From positions 2,480,001 to 2,544,000 of the forward strand of contig OZ244251.1 in assembly GCA_965217175.1 (NCBI GenBank): DNA of 64,000 nucleotides. The letters run 5' to 3'. A program made the position numbers and the translations under genes. The notes under the pieces were generated by a model. That model had not been told where the DNA came from and ran no database searches. It saw only the letters and a program-made list of their open reading frames with translations. This DNA is from Bin87 sp965217175. Its GTDB lineage: Bacteria; Chloroflexota; Dehalococcoidia; Lucifugimonadales; UBA3495. Shown one piece after another: positions 51,731-61,638 of this stretch; the stretch's first letter is position 1; each line of letters begins with the position of its first letter.

Positions 51731-54700
51731 TTATGGCCCAGGGGTGTTGAGATATTCTTCGGTGGTTAGGATGTTGTAATTATCCAGGCCGCTGAGCATG
51801 CTTTCCATCGCCGCCCGGGCGGTATCCAGTGACGTGAAGCACGGGATACGTCGCTCCACGGCGGCCCGGCGGATATAAAAGCCATCTTCCATCACCGACG
51901 TGTCTCCGGACAACGTGTTCACGACAGCGCCCACGGTGCCGTCGTTAATCACGTCCAGCACATCCGGAGAACCTTCGCCAATCCGCTTCGTAATTGTCGT
52001 TACCGGCAGGCCCATGGCATTGATCATGGCAGCAGTGCCTTCGGTTGCGTAAAGTTGACAATTTGCGGCGGCTAATCCCTGGATCAAGGACAACGAGTCC
52101 GCCTTGGTCTGGTCGGAGATGCTGAGCAGTACGCCCATTCCCGGCGAAAGGTTAATGCTGGCTGCCTGTAATGCTTTGGTCAATGCTGCGGCGAAATTAC
52201 GGTCCACGCCCATAACCTCACCGGTCGATTTCATCTCCGGCCCCATGTACCAGTCAACACCAGACAACTTGGACATTGAGAACACGGGTGCTTTGATTCC
52301 GACCAGGCGCTGTTTGGGCCACAATCCGCCGGAGTATCCAAGTTCCTGCAGCGTGGCGCCCAACATGACACGGGTGGCGAGTTTGGCCACCGGAACACCC
52401 GTTACCTTGGAAATGAAGGGGATGGTCCGGCTACCCCTGGGATTGACTTCCAAAACGTAGACGGTGGTTTCCTCCTCAGGTTGGGGCCGTAGAGTGTTGG
52501 GGCTCCGGTAGGCGTTCCCACCCTGCAAAACGAACTGGATATTCATCAACCCGCGGATGCCGAGGGCCAATCCGATGCGTGTGGTGTACTCTACCAGCGT
52601 ATCGACCTCTCCCTCCGTCAGATTCAAGCCGGGATATATGGCCATCGAATCTCCGCTGTGGACCCCGGCGCGTTCCACGTGCTCCATAATCCCGGGAATC
52701 AACACCGTTTCACCGTCACAGATAGCGTCGACCTCGCATTCGCGGCCCTCGATGTAGTGGTCGACCAAAACCTGGCGTTCGGGCGTTACTTCGGTGGCTA
52801 TGGTCAGATAACGGATCAACTCCGTGGCATTGCCAACTATTTCCATTGCCCTGCCACCCAGAACATAACTCGGACGAACTACGACCGGATAATCTATTCT
52901 CTGGGCCACCGTCAGCGCCTGAGCAATCGATGCTACGGTCGCGCCGGGCGGCTGCGGAATGCCGAGGTTGTCCAGGAAACGTTCGAATCGTTGCCGATCG
53001 CTGGCGATATCGATAGCTTCTGCGCTGGAACCCAATATCGGCAAACCGACTGCCGCCAAAGACTGAGACAGGTTGATGGCCGTCTGCCCGCCGAACTGAA
53101 CCAATGAGGCCGGCGGTTTATCGTCTATCGTCTCGTTGTCCAGAATGTCGCGAATTGCTTCCTCGTCCAGCGGCTCGAAGTACAGGCGGTCGCTGGTGTC
53201 AAAATCTGTGGATACGGTCTCAGGATTGGAGTTGATCATGATGCTGGCAACGCCGGCTTCGGACAACGCCCATGCTGCATGCACGCTGCAGTAATCAAAC
53301 TCTATCCCCTGACCGATACGGATGGGTCCGGAACCAAGCACCACGGCCTTCGGACCCTCCAGAGGCGGAGCCTCGTTCTCCGTGTCGTATGCGCTGTAAT
53401 AGTACGGCGTACGCGCCTCGAACTCTGCGGCGCACGTATCCACCATCTTGAAAACGGGTTTAATACCGTGTTGAAGCCTCAGCTGCCTAACCTGTTCAGG
53501 CAGTAACCCGGAAAGCGTGGCGATCGCAGAGTCAGAGAATCCCAACCGTTTCGAAGTCCACAACACTGCCGGCGTCAGCGGATTGCCCAACAATCTGCGC
53601 TCCTGGTCGACGATGCGCTCCAGAGCGGCGATAAACCACGGGTCTATGCTGGTTTGAGCCACCAGCTCGGTACGGGTTGCCCCCCGTCGCAAGGCGGCGG
53701 CCACGGCCCACAAACGCAGGTCGTTGGGGTACAGCGGCAATGAATCCAGCAACTGCTTTTCGCCAGTTTTTGCGTTCATTCCGCGCCACTCGGGAGCCTC
53801 CCAAAGTAACCCGGAATTGCCCTGCTCCAATGACCGGACGGCCTTTTGCAGCGCGGCTTCAAAACTGCGGTCAATCGCCATCACCTCGCCGGTCGCCTTC
53901 ATTTGCGTGGTTATGTGGCGGTCTCCGTTGGGAAACTTGTCGAACGGCCAGCGTGGAATCTTTACAACGCAATAGTCCAGCGCAGGTTCGAAGGCGGCGC
54001 CGGTCGTCCCGGTAACTTCGTTTGGAATCTCGTCAAGGCGTTTCCCCACGGCGATTTTGGCGGACACACGCGCGATGGGGTAACCGGTGGCTTTGCTGGC
54101 CAACGCCGAAGAGCGGCTCACCCGGGGATTGACCTCGATAACGTAATACTCGGAATCGGCATCCCAATTGCCGGGGCGGTCCCGCATGGCGTCCGGATGG
54201 GGTCGCGACGCCAGCTGAATGTTGCACCCACCTTCGATACCCAAACCCCTGATGATTTTGAGGCTGGCAGTGCGCAGCATCTGGTACTCTTTGTCGGTAA
54301 GCGTCTGGCTGGGCGCTACGACAATGCTGTCACCGGTATGGGCGCCCATCGGATCGAGGTTTTCCATGTTGCAAACGGTGATGCAATTATCCGCGCCGTC
54401 GCGGATAACCTCGTATTCGATCTCTTTCCACCCAACCAGCGAACGCTCCAATAAAACCTGGCTGATGGGGCTGGCCGACAATCCGCTATCTACTATTGAT
54501 CTGAACTCGTCGGGAGTGTTGGCGATCCCGCCACCGGTGCCTCCCAGAGTGTACGCCGGTCTGATCACCAGCGGGAGCCCGACTTCCGCTTCATAATCCA
54601 TCGCCTCCGCCATGGAAGACACCGTTCGATTGGGCGGCATGGGTTCACCAATTTCGGTCAGAAACTGGCGGAAATGGTCCCTGTCTTCAGACTTCCGAAT

Positions 54701-55069
54701 GGTTTCCAGCGGAGTCCCCAGCAATCGAACATCGTAGCGGTCCAAAACACCGGCGTCGGCCAGATCCACTGCCAGGTTGAGGCCGGTCTGTCCGCCCAGG
54801 GTCGGCAGTATCCCGTCCGGTCGTTCCTTCGCGATGATGCGTTCGAGCACCGGGACCGTGAGCGGTTCGATATACACCCGGTCTGCGATTTCCCGGTCGG
54901 TCATGATAGTGGCCGGGTTGGAATTAACCAGGACAGTGACCACTCCCTCTTCTCGAAGCGCCTTACATGCCTGAGTGCCAGCGTAATCAAACTCGGCAGC
55001 CTGGCCGATGACAATCGGGCCAGAACCTATAACCAGGACTTTCAGTGCTTTGCTGGTGGTTGTGGTCAA
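51731..55069 (-). CDS. carB: Carbamoyl phosphate synthase, large subunit
   Basis: 1112 residues. Two ATP-grasp halves, each beginning with a GSGPIVIGQAAEFDYAG-type loop (the second GSGPIRIGQGIEFDYCS), joined by the oligomerisation domain, then a C-terminal MGS-like allosteric domain (LYATEGTAAMINAMG). It makes carbamoyl phosphate from bicarbonate, ATP and ammonia supplied by CarA. Last gene of the pyrimidine operon; starts 15 bases after carA. Confidence 0.98.
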   Translation of the reverse strand: MTTTTSKALKVLVIGSGPIVIGQAAEFDYAGTQACKALREEGVVTVLVNSNPATIMTDREIADRVYIEPLTVPVLERIIAKERPDGILPTLGGQTGLNLAVDLADAGVLDRYDVRLLGTPLETIRKSEDRDHFRQFLTEIGEPMPPNRTVSSMAEAMDYEAEVGLPLVIRPAYTLGGTGGGIANTPDEFRSIVDSGLSASPISQVLLERSLVGWKEIEYEVIRDGADNCITVCNMENLDPMGAHTGDSIVVAPSQTLTDKEYQMLRTASLKIIRGLGIEGGCNIQLASRPHPDAMRDRPGNWDADSEYYVIEVNPRVSRSSALASKATGYPIARVSAKIAVGKRLDEIPNEVTGTTGAAFEPALDYCVVKIPRWPFDKFPNGDRHITTQMKATGEVMAIDRSFEAALQKAVRSLEQGNSGLLWEAPEWRGMNAKTGEKQLLDSLPLYPNDLRLWAVAAALRRGATRTELVAQTSIDPWFIAALERIVDQERRLLGNPLTPAVLWTSKRLGFSDSAIATLSGLLPEQVRQLRLQHGIKPVFKMVDTCAAEFEARTPYYYSAYDTENEAPPLEGPKAVVLGSGPIRIGQGIEFDYCSVHAAWALSEAGVASIMINSNPETVSTDFDTSDRLYFEPLDEEAIRDILDNETIDDKPPASLVQFGGQTAINLSQSLAAVGLPILGSSAEAIDIASDRQRFERFLDNLGIPQPPGATVASIAQALTVAQRIDYPVVVRPSYVLGGRAMEIVGNATELIRYLTIATEVTPERQVLVDHYIEGRECEVDAICDGETVLIPGIMEHVERAGVHSGDSMAIYPGLNLTEGEVDTLVEYTTRIGLALGIRGLMNIQFVLQGGNAYRSPNTLRPQPEEETTVYVLEVNPRGSRTIPFISKVTGVPVAKLATRVMLGATLQELGYSGGLWPKQRLVGIKAPVFSMSKLSGVDWYMGPEMKSTGEVMGVDRNFAAALTKALQAASINLSPGMGVLLSISDQTKADSLSLIQGLAAANCQLYATEGTAAMINAMGLPVTTITKRIGEGSPDVLDVINDGTVGAVVNTLSGDTSVMEDGFYIRRAAVERRIPCFTSLDTARAAMESMLSGLDNYNILTTEEYLNTPGP

Positions 55070-55084
55070 CTTATTTCCCTGAGG

Positions 55085-56218
55085 TTATGCAGACGGTATT
55101 ATTGGATTTACGTCGTTTATCATCTGTAGAAAACGATCAAAAAGATATTCATTATCCTGGGGACCGGGCGATGCTTCGGAGTGATACTGGATGGTAAACA
55201 ATGGTAATTCCCGGTGACGTAATCCTTCGACTGTGTTGTCATTTAGATTCAGGTGCGAAACTTCCAGGCCGGGCGGCAGGTGATCTGTGTCCACCGCGTA
55301 ACCGTGGTTTTGTGCGGTGATGTGCACCCGTCCCGTTTCAAGGTCTTTGACCGGATGATTTCCACCGCGGTGCCCGAATTTTAGCTTGTAAGTTCGCGCT
55401 CCCAACGCCCGGGCTGCCAACTGATGCCCCAGGCATATCCCCATGATGGGCACCCGACCCATCAGTTGCCCAATATTGGCCACGATACCTGCCAGCAGTT
55501 CGGGATCCCCTGGGCCCGGCGACAACAATATGCCGTCGGGTCGTAGCTCCAGCATATCGGTAGCAGGAGTGGTGGCAGGAATCGCAATGACTTCGCAATT
55601 CCGGGAATGCAATAATCGAAGAATGTTATATTTCAATCCGGTGTCTGTAACCAGAATTCGACGGGTGCCTTCGGAATATGGGCGATCTTTGTAGGTAGTG
55701 GTCTCGTCGACACCATTCCAAACGTAACCGTTGGCAGTGGTTACTTCGCTTACCCAATCGAGGTTATCGTAACGGGGCAATTCCGCCAGCCGCTTCAACC
55801 CTTCCTCCGCGCCGTTGAGTGAGACCAGGCCCATCATCACGCCTTGAGTCCTCAAGCGCCGCGTCAGAGCCCGCGTATCAACACCGCATATCCCAGGGAC
55901 GTCGTATTGGCGCAAGAACGCGTCCAGGGTCATATCACTGGAACTATGGCTGGGTAAATCGCAATGCTGACGGACGATCAGCCCGGCCACCTGGATTCGG
56001 CGCGATTCGAAATCATCCCGATTGATGCCATAATTCCCCACCAGGGGGTAGGTAAGCGTGACCAGCTGTCCGGAATAAGACGGGTCTGTCAACACCTCCT
56101 GGTAACCCGTCATGGTGGTGTTGAAAACTACCTCGCCCCAACCCTCTGTCTGGGCCCCAAATGACTCACCGGCAAACACCGACCCGTCTTCCAGTACCAA
56201 GTGTGCGACGCGGTTCAC
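55085..56218 (-). CDS. carA: Carbamoyl phosphate synthase, small (glutaminase) subunit
   Basis: 377 residues from a GTG at 56218 that overlaps the pyrC stop as GTGA. N-terminal CarA domain (LVLEDGSVFAGESFG, FNTTMTGYQEVLTDPSYSGQLVT), then a class I glutaminase with LSPGPGDPE, the catalytic Cys in GICLGHQLAA, and the His-x-Glu in QYHSEASPGP. It supplies ammonia to CarB. Confidence 0.98.
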   Translation of the reverse strand: MNRVAHLVLEDGSVFAGESFGAQTEGWGEVVFNTTMTGYQEVLTDPSYSGQLVTLTYPLVGNYGINRDDFESRRIQVAGLIVRQHCDLPSHSSSDMTLDAFLRQYDVPGICGVDTRALTRRLRTQGVMMGLVSLNGAEEGLKRLAELPRYDNLDWVSEVTTANGYVWNGVDETTTYKDRPYSEGTRRILVTDTGLKYNILRLLHSRNCEVIAIPATTPATDMLELRPDGILLSPGPGDPELLAGIVANIGQLMGRVPIMGICLGHQLAARALGARTYKLKFGHRGGNHPVKDLETGRVHITAQNHGYAVDTDHLPPGLEVSHLNLNDNTVEGLRHRELPLFTIQYHSEASPGPQDNEYLFDRFLQMINDVNPIIPSA

Positions 56219-57594
56219 TCACGGCCTCCGTCAGATATCAAATCCGGTTCTTCGAACACCACCTGTCCATTTACAATCGTGGCGGCCACCCTTCCTTTCA
56301 ATTCCACCCCGTCCAGCGGCGTGTTGCGTCCCATGGATGCGAACCTGGAAACGTCTACGGTCCAGGCGGCATTGGGATCGAAAACCACGAGATCGGCGGG
56401 CGTGTTGACGGCCAGGTTCGCACGAGGAGCGTACGCATCGCCCAACACCCGGGCCGGACCAACCGTCAATCGGTCTATCATAGCGGCCAGGTCGATACCC
56501 TGCGCGCGTACCGTTTCCATCAGTGTACCCAATGCCGTCTCAAGCACGCTGATCCCGAACGCCGCATCGTCATAGGTGCATTCCTTGCTGGCCCGGTCGT
56601 GGGGAGCATGGTCGGTTGCCACGCAGTCTATGGTGCCGTCGACCAGACCCGCGATGCACGCGGCAACATCCTCGTGCGTACGGAGGGGCGGGTAAACCTT
56701 GGTGCTTGTATCGTAGGACTGCACTCCTGTCGGAAGGTGCTGATCGCCACGGCTTCCGAGCACCCAATCTTCGGTCAAGAATAGATGATGAGGACAGACT
56801 TCTGCCGTCAACGAAACGCCGCGGGATTTGGCCTCCCGCACCAGCGCAACACTTCCAGCCGAGCTCAGGTGAGCCAGATGAAGGCGTCCGCCGGTCAACT
56901 CTGCCAGGGCGATGTCCCGGGCCACCATCGCTTCTTCGGCGACGGCGGGTATCCCAGCCAGGCCGAGCCTGCTGCTAACCCATCCCTCGGCCATTACGCC
57001 GCCGGGACAGAGGGAATGGTCCTGGCAATGATTGCTGATCGGGATGCCCAAATCGCGGCTGTAGGTAAGCGCCATGCGCATCAACGCAGAATCGTACACC
57101 GGGTCGCCATCGTCGCTGAAGGCTACCACCCCAGCAGAAGCGAGTTCCTCCATGTCAGCCAGTTCACGCCCCGCTCGTCCCCTGGTAACGCAACCAATAA
57201 CTTCAACGCGGACTGGCGCCGTGTGCCCCTTGGCGGCGACGAAATCCACCACCGCCGCGTTGTCAATCGGAGGGTCGGTGTTGGGCATGGAACATATCGT
57301 CGTGAAGCCGCTCCGGGCCGCGGCGAGCGCTCCGGTGGCTATGGTTTCTTTGTACTCGAAACCCGGCTCTCTCAAGTGAGTATGGACGTCGATGAAACCG
57401 GGACAAACTACCAGGCCCGTGGCATCTATCACTCGGGTGCCACTGTTAACGACGACATCCCGGAGACCGGGGGAGACCACGGCGATTTCCCCTTCGCTTA
57501 CGAGAATATCCGTTAATTCGTCCCTTCCGATCGCTGGGTCAATTACTCGGCCACCGGCGATGAGGATAGGTGGTGCATTGTGCTGGACTGACAT
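56215..57594 (-). CDS. pyrC: Dihydroorotase
   Basis: 459 residues, class I type. Metal-binding DVHTHLREPG, the bridging-lysine region, SMPNTDPPID, ISNHCQD, LAHLSSAG and ATDHAPHD. It cyclises carbamoyl aspartate to dihydroorotate. The sequence is complete and catalytically equipped, not one of the inactive PyrC' forms that pair with ATCase. It begins five bases after the pyrB stop. Confidence 0.97.
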   Translation of the reverse strand: MSVQHNAPPILIAGGRVIDPAIGRDELTDILVSEGEIAVVSPGLRDVVVNSGTRVIDATGLVVCPGFIDVHTHLREPGFEYKETIATGALAAARSGFTTICSMPNTDPPIDNAAVVDFVAAKGHTAPVRVEVIGCVTRGRAGRELADMEELASAGVVAFSDDGDPVYDSALMRMALTYSRDLGIPISNHCQDHSLCPGGVMAEGWVSSRLGLAGIPAVAEEAMVARDIALAELTGGRLHLAHLSSAGSVALVREAKSRGVSLTAEVCPHHLFLTEDWVLGSRGDQHLPTGVQSYDTSTKVYPPLRTHEDVAACIAGLVDGTIDCVATDHAPHDRASKECTYDDAAFGISVLETALGTLMETVRAQGIDLAAMIDRLTVGPARVLGDAYAPRANLAVNTPADLVVFDPNAAWTVDVSRFASMGRNTPLDGVELKGRVAATIVNGQVVFEEPDLISDGGRE

Positions 57595-57599
57595 ATTAT

Positions 57600-58637
57600 T
57601 CAGGTACCCGTATTCGCCGAAGAGGCGACCTGGTACAACAAAGCCATGCGCACCGCGACTCCGTTGGTCACCTGTTGCTCGATGAGCGAACGATCCCCAT
57701 GAGCCAGACTGGTACTTACTTCGACACCTTCATTCATCGGCCCAGGATGCATCAACAGCGCGCCCGATTTCGCCAGCCCCATCCTGGCTTCGTTTACCTG
57801 CCAACGCCGGACATACTCTCTGAGGCTGGGGAAAAACCCTCCGTGTTGCCTCTCCGACTGCAGACGAAGCGCCATCACCAGGTCGGCGCCACGCACGGCA
57901 AGGTCCAGGTCGGACTGTACACTTACGCGGGCCAACGGATTACTCGCGCCGTTGACGCCGACCCGGTCTCCCCACCCCATGGGCGTGAACGCTTCGGGCA
58001 TCAGCGTCGCGGGACCGGACAACACAACCTCAGCCCCCAACCTGGCGAATCCCCACACCGCCGAGCGCGCAACTCGACTATGCAGCACGTCCCCAACGAT
58101 GACGATCCGCCGTCCTGCCAAATCACCAAGGTGACTTTGCGCGGTATACAGGTCGAGCAGCGCCTGAGTGGGATGGGCATGGGTTCCATCCCCGGCGTTG
58201 ATAACCGCAACGTCTGTTAGATTACGCGCCAGGAAATGCGGCGCTCCCGAGTGGGGATGCCTGATTACTATGGTATCAACCCCCATGGCCTGCAGGGTGA
58301 GACCCGTGTTGAGGAGAGACTCGCCCTTTTCCACACTGCTGGCGGTGGCCGTCATGTTGATGACGTCAGCGCTGAGAATTTTGCCGGCTTCTTCGAACGA
58401 AATGCGGGTGCGCGTGCTGGCCTCGTAAAACAGCGTCACAATGACGCGCCCTCGCAAAGTGGGAACCTTTTTGATGTCGCGGGCCAGGACTTCGCGCATC
58501 GCTGTCGCGTTGTCCAAAACTGCCCTGATCTCCTGGGCAGAGAAATCGTCCAGATCCAGCACATGCCGGCGCGCTGCCCTGTTCTCATCCAGCGGCAAGT
58601 CCACCTGTGCCAACGGGTTGGAGATAGTCGAGGCCAT
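57600..58637 (-). CDS. pyrB: Aspartate carbamoyltransferase, catalytic subunit
   Basis: 345 residues, somewhat longer than the usual 310. FYEASTRTRISFEEAGKIL is the carbamoyl-phosphate site; VIRHPHSGAPHFLA and NAGDGTHAHPTQALLDLYT are also typical. It makes carbamoyl aspartate. Its ATG shares one base with the pyrR stop, so the two are translationally coupled. No pyrI regulatory chain is present; control is through PyrR. Confidence 0.97.
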   Translation of the reverse strand: MASTISNPLAQVDLPLDENRAARRHVLDLDDFSAQEIRAVLDNATAMREVLARDIKKVPTLRGRVIVTLFYEASTRTRISFEEAGKILSADVINMTATASSVEKGESLLNTGLTLQAMGVDTIVIRHPHSGAPHFLARNLTDVAVINAGDGTHAHPTQALLDLYTAQSHLGDLAGRRIVIVGDVLHSRVARSAVWGFARLGAEVVLSGPATLMPEAFTPMGWGDRVGVNGASNPLARVSVQSDLDLAVRGADLVMALRLQSERQHGGFFPSLREYVRRWQVNEARMGLAKSGALLMHPGPMNEGVEVSTSLAHGDRSLIEQQVTNGVAVRMALLYQVASSANTGT

Positions 58638-59212
58638 CAGCCGTCACCAACCTGAGATACCGAAACTTCGTCAATCCCGTCGGTTTCGGTAAGGCGCACT
58701 CGGACTCGCTCGGCCCGCCGGGTAGGAATGTTTTTGCCCACGAAGTCGGCCCGGATCGGCAGTTCCCGATGTCCCCGATCCACCAGGGCAGCCATCTGAA
58801 TGCGGAGCGGTCGGCCAAGGTCATTTACGGCGTCCAATGCAGCGCGGACAGTGCGCCCCGTAAACAGCACATCGTCGACCAATACTACCGTCCGTCCAGC
58901 CAGGTCCCCGGGTACAGTCGTAGGGCGCACTGTGATATGGGGTCTTACGTTCAGATCGTCCCGATACAAACCCGTATCCAGTTGGGCAACCGGCACCTCA
59001 ACGCCTTCAGAGGCGACGATTTGCGCCGACAGTCGCTGGGCCAGCGGCACTCCACGGGTGCGAATGCCCACCAGCATCAGGTTCTCGGCGCCGTGATTGC
59101 GTTCCAGGATTTCGTGATACATTCTCGTCAGTGCGCGGCGAATTTCATCGGCATCCATGAGTTGCCGGTACGTTGCCGCACTCTGCTGTATTTCGACGGA
59201 GCGCGCGTTCAC
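58637..59212 (-). CDS. pyrR: PyrR attenuation regulator / uracil phosphoribosyltransferase
   Basis: 191 residues from a GTG at 59212. PRPP-binding loop VVLVDDVLFTGRTVRAALDAV, plus LDTGLYRDDL and LVDRGHRELPIRADFVGKNIPT, the RNA-binding PyrR features. When UMP is plentiful PyrR binds the leader and lets the terminator form. The matching RNA site lies in this operon's own leader. Confidence 0.97.
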   Translation of the reverse strand: MNARSVEIQQSAATYRQLMDADEIRRALTRMYHEILERNHGAENLMLVGIRTRGVPLAQRLSAQIVASEGVEVPVAQLDTGLYRDDLNVRPHITVRPTTVPGDLAGRTVVLVDDVLFTGRTVRAALDAVNDLGRPLRIQMAALVDRGHRELPIRADFVGKNIPTRRAERVRVRLTETDGIDEVSVSQVGDG

Positions 59213-59254
59213 GTTTTCACCGGGCCAAGAACCGTATTTCGATTCAACTGATAC

Positions 59255-59293
59255 AAAAAATCCCCGCTCCGTGGCAGTAAGCCGCTAGCAGGG
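59255..59293 (-). terminator. Attenuator terminator in the pyr leader
   Basis: On the minus strand CCCTGCT pairs with AGCGGGG (seven pairs, one G-U) around an 18-base loop with a nested GGC/GCC hairpin, followed by six T. It lies 42 bases before pyrR, so it can stop transcription before the first gene. Confidence 0.8.
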
Positions 59294-59342
59294 TGCGCAT
59301 GAAAGCTGAGCCGTCAATACGACTCTCAACACCTTCGTTCAC

Positions 59343-59375
59343 GCTTTGCCAGCCTCACGGGACTGCCTTAAAAGC
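59343..59375 (-). promoter_or_regulatory. PyrR-binding loop (anti-antiterminator) in the pyr leader
   Basis: The minus strand reads AGTCCCGTGAGGCT at 59364-59351, a complete match to the PyrR-binding consensus ARUCCNGNGAGGYU. It is flanked by CAG/CTG and GCTTT/AAAGC pairs (59375-59343) that form the stem. With the downstream terminator this makes a standard PyrR attenuation unit. Confidence 0.88.
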
Positions 59376-59421
59376 TGTTCGCAACCGCCGGGGTTCCGAA
59401 TATGTTGGTGATTGCGAGGGG

Positions 59422-59427
59422 ATTATA
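59422..59427 (-). promoter_or_regulatory. -10 element of the pyr operon promoter
   Basis: Minus-strand TATAAT about 45 bases ahead of the PyrR-binding hairpin. The -35 region is poor. It gives a leader of about 200 bases, a fitting length for a PyrR attenuator. Confidence 0.55.
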
Positions 59428-59501
59428 TCATCGGACGAGGCGATCCGGGAATACCTCGACAGCGTTTTTCGTAATCGTATGTAGCGAAATCGGATTATCG
59501 A

Positions 59502-61532
59502 TCAACCGGTTACACGTTTCCGACGGTTGGATATGTAATCCACCAACATGTACTCGCCGAGATTTTCGCTGCTGCTGTAAAAAGCTCGACCCTTGTTCAT
59601 GCGGGTCATACGGTCTACGAAATTGACCAGCTGGTAATTGTTTTCCAGCATGAAGGTATTGATGATGATTCCTTCCTGCGTGCACCGCCGTACTTCTTTC
59701 AGCGTCTCCAGTTCGGTTCGGTAGCTCGGAGGATAGGCAAAATAAGATTGCTCGCCTTCCAGGTGAGCCGTGGGTTCGCCGTCAGTGATCACCATAACCT
59801 GGCGAGTACCGCCCTTTTCCCTGGACAACAATTTGCGGGACAGCATGAGGGCGTGGTGCAGATTTGTTCCCGAAACCCAGTTGTTCCAAGTCAGGCCGGC
59901 GAGGTCTTTTTCCTCGATTTCACGCGCATAATCAGAAAAGCCCACCACATGCAGGGAATCCCGGGGATACTGCTGACGTATTAATGCAAACAGGGCGAGC
60001 GTTACCTTTTTGGCTGCGGCCCAGTTGCTGAACAAACCCATGGAACGGCTCTGGTCGAGCAGCACCACAGTGGCGGAGCGCGTCATGTGCTCGCTGTGAT
60101 AAATCTCGAAATCATCGGGATGCAGTCGCACCGGCACGGTTGGCCCGTTGCGAACTATCGCATTCTTGACAGTGGTCTGGAGATCCAATTGCAACGGGTC
60201 GCCAAACTCATACTGTTTGGTTTCGCCCAGGACATCGCCTCCGCCTCCCCTGGTGTCCAGGTCGTGGTTACCCATTCGGTCTTTCTTGAGATGCTGGAAC
60301 ACTTCCCGCATCGCCTTCTGTCCGATCCGGCGAATGCCACGGGCGGTCAGCGTCATCTTGTCATCGCCGGTGATGTACCCGGCATCTTTCAGGAGTTGGC
60401 GCAACCGGTCCAGTTCTTCCCAGGCGCGGCGAGCTTCGTCGCCAAGTAATTCGGCCAGTTTCTCCGGGTCAACATCGTCAAGATTGCCGCTTCGCATGGC
60501 CTGTTGCAGCGCCTGCTCCAACTGGTCCAGCGACTGCATCTGACGCATTGCTTCCATCGCCTCGTCAAGGGTCATGCTGTCGTCGCCGAGGAATGGATAC
60601 TGACGCGCCAGTTCGTCGGGCGGCATCAACGATTGCATCAGACTGGCGAACTGGGACATTTCGGACATCAATTCGGGGTCCATTGCTGATTGCAACGCAT
60701 CCTGGAGTTCCTGACGCATTTCCGGCGACAGACTATCCATCAAGGACTGCATCTGGGACATTTGCTGCTGCATTCGTTCCATCAGCTCATCCAGGTTCTG
60801 CGGAGGATCGTCGCCAAACATGGGACCCCATTTCTGCATGAACCCGTCGAAATCCGGTTCCCTGCCGTCCATGCGGTCGCGCAGCATCTGGTTCAGGTCA
60901 CGCATCATTTCGCGCATGGCCGCCATTTGCTCCGGTGTCATGTTTTGCATCTGTTCGCGCATCTCTTGCGATATGTTCTGCGCCATCTGGCCTTTCAACA
61001 TATCCAGCAGCTCCTGGAATTGCTGCTGCGCGTCAGGATCCATGAAATCGTAGTCCATCAACCCCTGGATCTGCCCTCCCAGATCGTTGGGAAGGTCATC
61101 GAGACGGTCCAGGTTGTGTTCGGCGCGCTGACGGAGCAACTGGTTCAACGACCGATGCTGCTCTTTGCCAGCTGCATCGTCGGGTTCCGGTTGGCTGGCA
61201 GCGTCGTCCAGGCGAGCCTGAATGCCCTCCCGTTCCGTTTTGAGAATGTTTTCCAGACGCTCTTTGAGGTCGTCAACAACCGAGTCGAGATTACTCTGCT
61301 GCAGCTGCTGGCGCCGTTGATTTTTCAACTGTTCCATCAACTGACGCAGGCTGGGCATCTGGGAACCGTCGCGATTCTCCATTCCATTGCGAAACAGTTC
61401 ACGCAACGCCCGCATGACATCGCCGTTCTGCAACAGGTCGTCTGACAGCGCATCCATCACCTCGCTGGCGTCGATATCGAAAATCTGTTGGGTGCCGTCC
61501 CAATGGGAATAACGGTAGCGCTGGTACAGCAT
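59502..61532 (-). CDS. VWA-domain protein with long Gln/Met-rich helical region
   Basis: 676 residues from the ATG at 61532, with GGAGG seven bases upstream; the frame is open further but without similarity. Residues 60-420 are charged, Gln- and Met-rich helices (QQQMSQMQSLMDSLSPEMRQ-like), likely coiled coil. The C-terminal 220 residues are a von Willebrand A domain with a full MIDAS: VVLLDQSRSMG (DxSxS), the Thr in SGTNLHHAL and the Asp in VITDGEP. Such VWA proteins usually work with a MoxR/ChlI-type AAA ATPase as chaperone or chelatase pairs; none is in the window. Confidence 0.85.
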   Translation of the reverse strand: MLYQRYRYSHWDGTQQIFDIDASEVMDALSDDLLQNGDVMRALRELFRNGMENRDGSQMPSLRQLMEQLKNQRRQQLQQSNLDSVVDDLKERLENILKTEREGIQARLDDAASQPEPDDAAGKEQHRSLNQLLRQRAEHNLDRLDDLPNDLGGQIQGLMDYDFMDPDAQQQFQELLDMLKGQMAQNISQEMREQMQNMTPEQMAAMREMMRDLNQMLRDRMDGREPDFDGFMQKWGPMFGDDPPQNLDELMERMQQQMSQMQSLMDSLSPEMRQELQDALQSAMDPELMSEMSQFASLMQSLMPPDELARQYPFLGDDSMTLDEAMEAMRQMQSLDQLEQALQQAMRSGNLDDVDPEKLAELLGDEARRAWEELDRLRQLLKDAGYITGDDKMTLTARGIRRIGQKAMREVFQHLKKDRMGNHDLDTRGGGGDVLGETKQYEFGDPLQLDLQTTVKNAIVRNGPTVPVRLHPDDFEIYHSEHMTRSATVVLLDQSRSMGLFSNWAAAKKVTLALFALIRQQYPRDSLHVVGFSDYAREIEEKDLAGLTWNNWVSGTNLHHALMLSRKLLSREKGGTRQVMVITDGEPTAHLEGEQSYFAYPPSYRTELETLKEVRRCTQEGIIINTFMLENNYQLVNFVDRMTRMNKGRAFYSSSENLGEYMLVDYISNRRKRVTG

Positions 61533-61638
61533 CAATGACCTCCGGACGGACCGGTGCGGGGCGTGGTTTCGATGATCAACCCTGGCAATCCTGCCTGAAG
61601 CGTGATGATAACACAGGCCCGTTGCCGTCTTCGCGACA

